Below are positions 1 through 8,600 of a stretch of DNA of 64,000 nucleotides, one piece after another. The position numbers and the translations under genes were made by a program. The notes below the pieces were generated by a model. It ran no database searches. It saw nothing but the letters and a program-made list of their open reading frames with translations, and had not been told where the DNA came from. How positions within the stretch are numbered: the stretch's first letter is position 1; each line of letters opens with the position of its first letter. Origin of the DNA: an uncultured Bacteroidales bacterium (lineage in GTDB: Bacteria > Bacteroidota > Bacteroidia > Bacteroidales > Bacteroidaceae); the NCBI GenBank assembly GCA_902798425.1, contig CADBWR010000001.1:62001-126000 (forward strand). The letters run 5' to 3'.

Positions 1-1870
1 CGTTGGAGAGTGTGAACTCCTTTGCATCAGCGGCAGCTACGATGTTACGGTAGAACTTCAGTGCACGATGCAGATAGCATAGCGTGACTACCGACAGACC
101 ACCACCCACCAAGGCATTGTTGGCGTCGTTCCATTCTGGGCGCTGGGTGTTCATCCAGATACCACCGTTGGGAATGAAGTTGGACAGTTTAGCCAGTAGT
201 GATACGAGCACTTTCTCTAACAATGATGCTTTGATAGTTGCTCCTTGAGCATCTTTCAGCAATGCCGCATCAACGCCCTTGGCTGCCATTTCCTTCTTCA
301 GACGGTCGCTGAGTGGTGCATCAAAGCAGATAGTGTCTTTAGGGTTCTTCAGTATCTCTTGATAGCGCTTGATGCGGTAGGGCACGTTGGCAAAGGGATA
401 CGCTGGCGTATCCAGACGTGCTGCGAGATGTCCGGGGGCATGAGCTTCTTCGGCCTCCATCAGACGCAGCAAGTATATAATCTGGTGGTCGCCCCAATAG
501 CCAATGTACGACCATGGGTCTGCCGGGTCTTCTGTCTCCCAGTCAAAGCCTGCTTTGGTGACACGATAGGGGTTGTAACCGTCAGCTGTCGTACAACTGA
601 GGAATTTCTCAGTCATAGCTTCCAGCAGTGTGGGGAACGATACTGCAAGTGCCTCCCAGTTTTGGAAGATGTCACGCCAGTTGCCTTCGTAGTCCAGCAC
701 AGGTTTGCCGGTAACGGGGTCTGTGGTATTGATGTTGAACTTATTCCAAGGACGGGTGGGGTCACCATGGCGACGGCTGAAACCCAGCGGCAGTGGATTC
801 TCTGTTGAGGGTTCCGCCATGGGAATGCCGCCACGCATGATATTGAACATCGTGTTTGAGAAGTGGCGGGCTGTACGTGCCTCGTCAGCAGTATGCTGTA
901 TGCCGTCAGCCTGAGCAACCAACTGCACCAGCTGTGCTTTGGCGTCTTCCAAATCACGGTTAAGTAGCTCTTTGACATTCTCCGTGGTGCGTAGCAGCTC
1001 CATCAGACTGACAACGTCTGTCTGATCCTTCATGACATCAGCGACGATGGTCCAGGACTTCTTTTCTTTGGCGGCAATCTCAAAGGTTGTCCCCAACAGG
1101 TATGCGCCACACTCACCCTTGACAAGTGTCTCCTCGTGGAGTGGCTGTCCCTTGCGGAATGCCGGTATCTGGGCGGCTGACAGCAGATGTGTAGGATTCT
1201 CCAGTCCTGTCTGCCAGACGATATTGCATCGTAAGGCCTCGCTGGGTTCAGCACGGTCAATGATGATGGCACTCAGGCAGAACAGCCCCATACCAGTCTC
1301 CTGCTCCAACTGTGTCTGCTTATAGGCATTGACCAGATTGCTCGATGCCTGTTGCAGACCACTGGGCACTCCACAGGGCATGATATTCTGCAGACCATCC
1401 ACCATCTCTATCTTGACACTTGTTGCCCCTAGATTCTCCAGCGTTGCCTCACGTTGGAATCCAAAGCGGTCGCCAGGTGTCCAACTCCAGCGGAAGGCCA
1501 GCTGCCAGTCGTTGTTGATTTCCTCGAAGATAACGCTGTTGCCGATGCGGCTCTTGTATAGGTTGCGATTCAGCGAGAATTCTGCCTCACTGCGAATGGA
1601 GAAAGGTTCCCAGCAGCGCTTGTCGCCAGCACGGCGCAGCAATGTCTTGCTGCCCGTATACTCTGCCGAGGCTGTTACACGGTCATCGGTTTCATAAGGA
1701 AACAGCGCCCATTCGGCACTGCGGCGACCTGCGGTAATGCCACCGTTGCTGGACATGAAAGTCCAGAGGTCGGTGCCGCTCACCACGTTCATGAAGAACG
1801 GCTCCATGGTATCCACATCTTTGATTTGGAAGTATGCTTGATCCTCCATAGTTTTCGTTTGGTTACTCAT
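1..1870 (-). CDS. GH94/GH149-like glucan phosphorylase, partial (C-terminal part beyond window)
   Basis: Open reading frame from ATG at 1870 to the left edge (623 codons) with no stop. There is no signal peptide, so the product is cytoplasmic. Visible segments are an N-terminal beta-sandwich-like region with FMSSNGG near residue 35, then an (alpha/alpha)6-type region with DYEGNWRDIFQNWEAL (about 391-406), GYWGDHQIIYL (about 453-463) and RPEWNDANNALVG. Asp582 in the last motif is the likely general acid, matching the WND position of inverting GH94-type phosphorylases. In a beta-1,3-glucan locus the best guess is a beta-1,3-oligoglucan phosphorylase (GH149-like) that splits imported oligosaccharides with phosphate to glucose 1-phosphate. 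It starts 6 bp after the preceding gene, so it is the distal member of the operon. A hydrolase with the same fold cannot be excluded. The GH149 assignment is from memory of family features. Confidence 0.62.
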   Translation of the reverse strand, partial: MSNQTKTMEDQAYFQIKDVDTMEPFFMNVVSGTDLWTFMSSNGGITAGRRSAEWALFPYETDDRVTASAEYTGSKTLLRRAGDKRCWEPFSIRSEAEFSLNRNLYKSRIGNSVIFEEINNDWQLAFRWSWTPGDRFGFQREATLENLGATSVKIEMVDGLQNIMPCGVPSGLQQASSNLVNAYKQTQLEQETGMGLFCLSAIIIDRAEPSEALRCNIVWQTGLENPTHLLSAAQIPAFRKGQPLHEETLVKGECGAYLLGTTFEIAAKEKKSWTIVADVMKDQTDVVSLMELLRTTENVKELLNRDLEDAKAQLVQLVAQADGIQHTADEARTARHFSNTMFNIMRGGIPMAEPSTENPLPLGFSRRHGDPTRPWNKFNINTTDPVTGKPVLDYEGNWRDIFQNWEALAVSFPTLLEAMTEKFLSCTTADGYNPYRVTKAGFDWETEDPADPWSYIGYWGDHQIIYLLRLMEAEEAHAPGHLAARLDTPAYPFANVPYRIKRYQEILKNPKDTICFDAPLSDRLKKEMAAKGVDAALLKDAQGATIKASLLEKVLVSLLAKLSNFIPNGGIWMNTQRPEWNDANNALVGGGLSVVTLCYLHRALKFYRNIVAAADAKEFTLSN

Positions 1871-1876
1871 AATCGT

Positions 1877-3127
1877 TTATTTCTTGATGTTTGCTTGTAT
1901 CTTCTTGAAATGCTTGCGCAACTTGGCAGGTGTCGAGGAGTAGGGAAACAGACGGTGCACCTTTTTTAATAAGTAGTAGGCCTGGCGGGGGTATAGTTTG
2001 TAGAGCCCCTTCTCGTCGGGATGTCTCTTGGCGCAGATGCCAAACCACTCTTCGTTCATGTTGTTCTGTCCTTTGACATAGTCGAACTGATATCCGCCAT
2101 TAACCCATGAGGCATTTTTGTCGTGGATGTCAAGATTCCATGTCTGACCATATTTCCACCAGCCGTCGCTGAACTGAAATGTGAATCCACCGAGGCAGTT
2201 GCCTGCCAGTCCCATGCCTGCTGCATTCATGTATATCTCTTGCCAGTTGGCCAATAATATATCAGCCTGCTCCTTCTGGGCTTCCTCCCCTGTGACGGCA
2301 TTCAGCGCATCGGCACCAAATTCTGTCAGCAGAACTGGCTTGCCGTATTTCTCCTTGGCCTCCCGAAACAGATCTTCGAAGGAGTAGCCGCGATAGCAGT
2401 TGATGCCTAAGATGTCTACATCCGTGCACTCCTCTGCGATGATGTCCAAAAATAGCAAGTCGCCATTGCAGATGGCTACTGGGCGTGAGTCATCCATGGC
2501 CTTGATGTGCTGAGTGGCTTCATTCATCAGTCGGTACATGCACTTAGCCTGAAGTGTCGATTTCCTGTCAGCTACTGGTATGTCCTCCGTCTCTGCGCCA
2601 CCCCAGAACAGCCCGTAGTTGTTCTCGTTGCCTAACAAGTATAACAGTACACCAGGGATGTCTTTATAGGTCTTTACAAAACGGTCAGTCTCCTGAAGTA
2701 AGGTGGTGCGGATGTCTTCCAGGCAGTAGTCTGTGTTGGAGTAATCTACACCATTGGCTACCAGTCCGTAGCGTCCGAAGGAATGGTTGATCATGGTGTA
2801 GATGCCATAGTGCTCATAGATATACTGCACCCAGCGTGGTGGAATGGTAGCATATTGGCGGATTACATTGACTCCCATCTTTTTCAGCATGATCATCTCG
2901 TTATCCAACGCCTTGCGTATCATTTCCTCCGGCTGATCCCACAGGTTGTAGGCATAGTTGGTGCCTATGGGTGTGTAGTCCCAGTTCATGCCATTCACGA
3001 AAAGCACTTTACCGTCTATTGTCAGCCTACTCCCTTGAGCATCGTCGACAATCGCTATCCGGTGCTGTCCACAGACAGAGAGGACTTCAAGCAGAATGGC
3101 AAGTATCAGGACAACTTTCTTCAACAT
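1877..3127 (-). CDS. Secreted clan GH-A glycoside hydrolase (GH2/GH5-like TIM barrel)
   Basis: 416 residues with a type I signal peptide (about 1-20, cleaved before QHRIAI). The first 60 residues (IDGK..FVNGMNWD) match the entry to a GH2-type TIM barrel. LLGNENN places the acid/base at Glu168 and LLTEFGAD places the nucleophile at Glu269, the usual beta-strand 4 and 7 glutamates of clan GH-A retaining enzymes. The usual GH2 beta-sandwich domains are absent, so this is a stand-alone barrel. It lies 18 bp after the GH3 gene and 6 bp before the phosphorylase-like gene, so it is co-transcribed. An exo- or endo-acting beta-glucanase role is inferred from context; the family number (GH2, GH5 or GH158-like) cannot be fixed by eye. 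Confidence 0.7.
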   Translation of the reverse strand: MLKKVVLILAILLEVLSVCGQHRIAIVDDAQGSRLTIDGKVLFVNGMNWDYTPIGTNYAYNLWDQPEEMIRKALDNEMIMLKKMGVNVIRQYATIPPRWVQYIYEHYGIYTMINHSFGRYGLVANGVDYSNTDYCLEDIRTTLLQETDRFVKTYKDIPGVLLYLLGNENNYGLFWGGAETEDIPVADRKSTLQAKCMYRLMNEATQHIKAMDDSRPVAICNGDLLFLDIIAEECTDVDILGINCYRGYSFEDLFREAKEKYGKPVLLTEFGADALNAVTGEEAQKEQADILLANWQEIYMNAAGMGLAGNCLGGFTFQFSDGWWKYGQTWNLDIHDKNASWVNGGYQFDYVKGQNNMNEEWFGICAKRHPDEKGLYKLYPRQAYYLLKKVHRLFPYSSTPAKLRKHFKKIQANIKK

Positions 3128-3145
3128 AGCACTCCCCTTTATTAT

Positions 3146-5422
3146 TTAGTCCACTAACTTAAATGCTGCACGCTGCTTAATGCAATCTGCAGCGGTACCG
3201 ATGAGTGCTTCAAAGTCACCAGCCTCAGCTTTCCATGCCTGTGAAGTCTCGTCGTAGAACGAGAGTGCGTCAACATGGATGGTGAGGGTGACCGTCTTGC
3301 TCTCGCCAGCCTTCAGCCATACTTTCTGGAAGGCTTTGAGCTCCTTGACAGGGCGCTCTACAGATGCTTTCTTATCAGTGATATACAGCTGGATAGTCTC
3401 TGCACCGTCACGGCTTCCCGTGTTCTTGACAGTTACCGTGAATGACAGTTCACCGTTGCGTGACATTTCTTTGGCAGAAGACTGCACCTTGCCCACCTCG
3501 AAAGTGGTATAGCTCAGACCGTGACCGAAGGCGAAGAGTGGCTTGATTTTCTTCTTGTCCGTCCAACGATAACCTACAAAGATGTCGTCTTTGTACTCCT
3601 GCGTAAAGAGGCGGTCCTCTTCTATCCAACGGCCAGGATAGGTATTCAGGGCATGGGCACCACAGTCGTTCAACTGACGATACCATGTGTAGGGCAGTTT
3701 GCCGCTGGGGTTCACCTCACCAGTCAGTACGCGAGCCAGTGCTTCACCGCTCTCAGAGCCAATGAACCACCCCTGTACGATGGCAGGGACACGCTCAACC
3801 CATGGCATCTCGACAGCATTACCCGAGATGTTGACATACACCAGGCGAGGGTTGACCTTCAGTAGCGCCTCGATAAGTTCGTTCTGTCCATAGGGCAGGG
3901 CATAGTCTTTACGGTCGTGGCCCTCGCAGTCTTGGTAGTCTGCCTTGTTCAGTCCACCGAAGAAGATGACATAGTCGGCATCCTTGGCTTTCTCTACAGC
4001 CTCTGCCGTCAGTTCTTCAGCCGAGCGCAGGTCATAGAGGCTGCGACCTACCGTCACACCATTGTAACTCTGTATAGTGTCTCCGACATAGCCGCGGGCA
4101 TAGTCTGTTTTTATGGCTGGGTTCAGTGTTGACAACAGACTGCACAGCCCGTCAAGAGGCAGAATCTCCTTCTGTACCTTCAACGATGAGGAACCACCGC
4201 CTACAGTCATCATCTTGATGGCGTTCTCGCCCACCACGAGGATGCGCTTTGCCTTCTTCACGTCTAAGGGCAGCAGCGGAGCCGTTCCCTTTTCGTTGTT
4301 TATCCTTTTGGTATTGGCATTACGCAGTAGCACGATGCCCTCCTCGGCAATCTTCAGTGCTGCGTCGTAGTGCGCTTCGGAGCAGAGGAACCCCAGCGCT
4401 TTGTCGCGACGCATGGTAGTGCGGTAGAATAGGCGCAGCACGCGGCGCACCTTGTCGTCCAGTTCCTTGGTGGTGTACTTTCCCTCTTTGATGAGTTTCT
4501 TATAGGCGTCAGCCAAGTAGTACATGCTGTAGGCATTCGATGAACCGTCTCTCATACCGTCTGTCCATGATCCGAACTCCATATCCAGACCATTAGTAAT
4601 GGCTTCGTCCGTGTTGTGGGCACCACCCCAGTCACTTACCACTACACCGTCGTACTGCCAGTCGCCTTTCAGTATTTTGTTCAACAAAACGGCATTATGG
4701 CAACAGTGCTGTTTCAGATAGCGGTTGTATGAACCCATCAGCCCCCATACCTTACCTTCCTGTACGGCAGCCTTGAAAGCTGGCAGGTAAATCTCGTGCA
4801 AGGCTCGGTCGCTGACAATGATGTTCTGATGGAAACGGTTCTCCTCGTCGTTGTTCAGTGCATAGTGCTTCACGCACGCTGCTACTCCCTTCGACTGCAT
4901 ACCTTGTATATAAGGTACTACCATGCGTGAGGCCAGGTAAGGATCTTCGCCCATATATTCGAAGTTACGACCAGCCAGTGGCGAGCGGTTGATGTTAACA
5001 CCAGGTCCCAATATCATGCTCTTGCCACGGTAGATAGCCTCTTCGGCAAGGTTCTCACCATAGAGTCGTGAGAGTTCTGGGTTCCACGATGCAGCCAGAC
5101 ACGTCAGGGCAGGGAAGGCAACACACGAGTCGTTGCTCTGTCCAGCCTGTACCCACTGGTCCCACAATACGTCGGGACGCACACCGTGAGGGCCGTCGTC
5201 TGTCCAGAAGTCGGGAAAGCCGAGGCGTTTGACGCCTGGCGATGAGAACTTCGACTGAGCGTGGATGACAGCAATCTTCTCGTCAAGTGTCATACGGCTC
5301 AACGCATCCTCTATGCGCTGCTCCATGCTCTTTGACTCGTCTAAGTAGATAGGCAGTTTCTGGGCTGTCAGGCTTCCTGCGCTGCATACTACCGACAACA
5401 GAACGACAATGGTTTTCTTCAT
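3146..5422 (-). CDS. GH3 beta-glucosidase with Fn3-like C-terminal domain
   Basis: 758 residues with a signal peptide (about 1-20) directing it to the periplasm or beyond. The GH3 N-terminal barrel shows DGPHGVR, GRNFEYMGEDP (151-161), KHYALN (Lys185-His186) and VVSDWGG, whose Asp264 is the catalytic nucleophile. The (alpha/beta)6 sandwich follows (ILVVGENA), then a fibronectin type III-like domain near the C-terminus (TVTVKNTGSRDGAE). Size and domain order are typical of Bacteroidetes GH3 exo-beta-glucosidases. It would release glucose from the ends of beta-1,3-gluco-oligosaccharides made by the endo-enzymes upstream. It is 38 bp downstream of a 53-residue peptide gene and has no own promoter that I can see. 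Exact linkage specificity is not readable from the sequence. Confidence 0.9.
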   Translation of the reverse strand: MKKTIVVLLSVVCSAGSLTAQKLPIYLDESKSMEQRIEDALSRMTLDEKIAVIHAQSKFSSPGVKRLGFPDFWTDDGPHGVRPDVLWDQWVQAGQSNDSCVAFPALTCLAASWNPELSRLYGENLAEEAIYRGKSMILGPGVNINRSPLAGRNFEYMGEDPYLASRMVVPYIQGMQSKGVAACVKHYALNNDEENRFHQNIIVSDRALHEIYLPAFKAAVQEGKVWGLMGSYNRYLKQHCCHNAVLLNKILKGDWQYDGVVVSDWGGAHNTDEAITNGLDMEFGSWTDGMRDGSSNAYSMYYLADAYKKLIKEGKYTTKELDDKVRRVLRLFYRTTMRRDKALGFLCSEAHYDAALKIAEEGIVLLRNANTKRINNEKGTAPLLPLDVKKAKRILVVGENAIKMMTVGGGSSSLKVQKEILPLDGLCSLLSTLNPAIKTDYARGYVGDTIQSYNGVTVGRSLYDLRSAEELTAEAVEKAKDADYVIFFGGLNKADYQDCEGHDRKDYALPYGQNELIEALLKVNPRLVYVNISGNAVEMPWVERVPAIVQGWFIGSESGEALARVLTGEVNPSGKLPYTWYRQLNDCGAHALNTYPGRWIEEDRLFTQEYKDDIFVGYRWTDKKKIKPLFAFGHGLSYTTFEVGKVQSSAKEMSRNGELSFTVTVKNTGSRDGAETIQLYITDKKASVERPVKELKAFQKVWLKAGESKTVTLTIHVDALSFYDETSQAWKAEAGDFEALIGTAADCIKQRAAFKLVD

Positions 5423-5460
5423 ATCTTTTACTTTCGTGTTGTAGTGATGTTATTTTTTCT

Positions 5461-5622
5461 TTATGCTATTTCTTCGTCACTTAGGAACTCTTCTGTAGTG
5501 CCCGGCTCATTCCATATCAGGTCATTGCCTATTTGAGTGGGGGAGTTGCTGCCTGCCAGCAGAGACTGCTGACTATGCAAGTTGACAACCATAGCAAGAG
5601 GTGTTATATAGTGCTTCTTCAT
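5461..5622 (-). CDS. Small YxTP/LLAGS-type peptide (53 aa) coupled to GH81
   Basis: ATG at 5622 overlaps the TGA stop of the GH81 gene (ATGA at 5619-5622), a translational coupling arrangement. The product has 53 residues: a lysine-rich start with MKKHYITP, a hydrophobic MVV, then SLLAGS near residue 20-25 and an acidic tail (EEFLSDEEIA). It is one of three such peptides in the window (see 10574-10762 and 13981-14133) sharing MKK-x-Y-x-TP, a hydrophobic stretch and (L/M)LAGS. Each follows directly a large secreted protein with a C-terminal sorting tail. No signal peptide or known domain is apparent; the function is unknown. Conservation of the motif and of position argues that it is a real gene. 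Confidence 0.72.
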   Translation of the reverse strand: MKKHYITPLAMVVNLHSQQSLLAGSNSPTQIGNDLIWNEPGTTEEFLSDEEIA

Positions 5623-8600
5623 CTGATGACTACCTTTTTACCGTTTACAATATACAGTCCCTTCTTGGGTTGAGCAACTTTGCGACCCTGTAGATCGAAG
5701 AATACTGCTGCGGGAGCATTGTGTGCCATACTCTCCAAAGAGAGAAATTCTTCACTCTTCACTCTTAACTCTTCACCAATTGAGGTCGCTTCCTCGTCAT
5801 CGAAAGAGATGCCGCGAGTTAGCTGTTCTGCGGTAATGCCCGACAGATAGGCACGGAAGGCACCCACTGTCGTCCCACTGTTGCTGAGCCATGCCAAAGT
5901 GCCATCGCTGCGGAAGGCAGCATATCCCTCAACACCTGTTACGTGGAACTGCTGGAAGTTGCCTACCAACTTGACATTGTCTGCTGTGGTAGAGCGCTCA
6001 TTGACGCTACGCGCCAGTTCGATGTTACCCATCATGCCGTTGATAGCCAGTTCGATAGGTGCTTCCGTAGTGTTGCGCAACAGATAGGGCTTGTAGGCTG
6101 TCAGTGTGCCATCCACCTTGTTGAATCTGATGTTGTCAGTGCTGACACTTGCCAGTTCGTAGACTACGATACCAGCAGGAACGGCCACTGTCCTTGGCAG
6201 GCAGATGGTGGCATAGCTGTCAGCGGCAATGGTGCGGCTAAAGGTCAGCGTCGCGTTGCGCCCGAAATTCATGGGCAGTACGGGATAGCCGTCTTCGAAG
6301 ATTACCTTGAAACCTGTGGACTTCATCGGTAGTATCCAGCCGCCGGCATTATATGCTAAATTGTGTGTGTTGGTCAGTTTGGCTATCTGTGATGAGGCTG
6401 CATTGTCGTCGCCTCCGTTACCATCGAGCAGGATGATGACATTAGGATTGTTGGGTGTCTCCAGCATTACCGGCGTGCTGTTGTTCAGCGCAATATGGCT
6501 GAGGTCAATGGCTGTCGTCGTCTTGGGCAGTGCGGCAACATCGTTCAGGAACTGTGCCACATTGCTGTCGTTCACCCCAGTGCCAAAGGTGGTAACAGTA
6601 GAAATGCCCTTCGAGTCTGGATCACTGACATAGATGCGGTCGCCAGTCTCTGTGTAGAAGTAGACATTGGCAATGAGTGCCGCATTGCTGCCAGCCTTGT
6701 AGTCGTTGAACGAGAAGAAGAGCCAGTTGACGGTCGTATTTGTAATAGGCAGGTCTATTGTGTTCCACTGTCCGCCAGTCAGTGCCTTGGCATACTCCTT
6801 ATTTCCTGGTTCACCCTCAATATGGATGCTGAAAAGAGGTGCATCGTTGATGGGGTAGACGTCAGCATGCAGCATGTTGGCACCCTCCAGGTCAATGTTG
6901 CCCAAGGCTCCAAAACCGCATGTTCCTAACTGCTTGACATAGATGGCACGGCAGTTGGGTGTCAGCAGAAACGATGAGCCGGTACGCTCTGAACCGCCAT
7001 TATACTGGAAATTCATAGGCGACTCTTCTTCACCGACAAAGACGGGAACCTTGTCGCTTAGTGTGGCAGGACCATTGGCGGCAGAGTTGATGACGAGAAT
7101 CTGTGCTTCGCTGTCAACACCGCCCATGTGGGCTGTCACTGCATACTGACCTGTCGCTGTTGGGGTGATGGTCTTGTCTGTGGCATTGATGGTGAGTGTG
7201 GCATCGCTGTCAAAGGTTGCCTCACCCTGGTAGGGCGCACCAAACTGGTCCTTGCCTTCTATGATGAATGCGGTAGGCTGGTCTTTTACCATAATGCCAG
7301 GAACCTCAAAAGTGACTGATGCCAGCTTCAGCGCTTCTTCTACAGGCAGCATTTTGACCGCAGTCATGCCGTCAACGGTGGCTTTCACTGTCACAATGCC
7401 ATATTCCGTTGGTGTAAAGTTGTTGTCGATGAAAGTTCCGTCATCGCTGCTCCAGGAGGCTGTTACAGCCTTTGCATTCTTGGCAAAGTCGTAGCCTTGA
7501 ATGGTGAGTGCAGCAGGCTGCCCTTGTTTCAGCACGTCGTTGGCACAAGTAATTTCTACACCCATCAGGTCGTTGTCTGCAGCAGAGGCAGAACGTCCGT
7601 AGACCTCTAGTTCATAGAGTGATGTGCCATATTGTGAGGCACGCTTGACGCCAACCAGTCGCACATAGCGTCCTTCATGGTCGTCCAGTGCCAGTTCTGT
7701 CCAGTCTTCGCGTTTGCCATTGCCGCTCTTGCTGTAGGTCACCTCACCATTCTCGGTGGCACGCAGTTCAATGCGATATTCTGACGCATAGCTGGCCTCC
7801 CATCTCACGCGCACCTGATAGATATGAGCATTCTCCCCCAGGTCTACCTGCAACCATTCTCCGTCATTGGTGGCACTGCTCCAACGGGTGTTCGTCTTAC
7901 CGTCGGTGGCATATTCTTTCAGGGTGCCGGCATTCTCGTAACTGCTTGCCGTACATGCCTTGCCCAGTGCCAAATTCTTCATTACCAGGCGTTCGCGCAG
8001 GTCAGGTTCACTATCATCAACAGGATAGACATAGTTGAAGGCTGCTGATGTGACTCCCTCCACTTTCAGTTGGCGGGCAGGTACTTCTAATACGGCAGCA
8101 TCAGAGAAGTGCACAGTAATCGGTGCGTCTGTGGGGTTATAGGCCACGTGTGTTGTGACGTCGCCTTTCTTATAGGTACGTGCTGTGGGGTAGTCGGCAG
8201 TCACATCCCACTGAATGTCGCCATAGGTGCGGTGCGAGTGGGTGACGAAGTAAGTAATGCCATTGGTTGAACTGCTCTTCATGGTTCCCCAGTTGTTTGT
8301 CCATCCCTCGTCGAAGATGGCTGCAGCGTCGTCGGGGTCGCTCCACTGACGATAGGCCAGTACCACGTTACCCCAGTCTGAGTCGCGCAGGTCAGCATCG
8401 CCTATGCCGCCCTGCCCGTCCCATCCTTTATGCTCTTTGATGCGCATCAGGTATTGGTAGTCCCAGTCTGCAAAGGCCTTGTCCTCACCCAGATAGTCAA
8501 GGGCAGGGGAGATGGGCATCCACTGTATGCCCTGCATGAAGACGGGGTCGCCGCCAAACCATGTCCACCAGCCCACACCATGGCTGGTCAGGTTGGAACT

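Noticed and set aside
613-978. Open frames on both strands within 1-1870
   Set aside because: The frame from 1870 to the left edge is continuous and carries phosphorylase-like motifs; the shorter ones are shadows.
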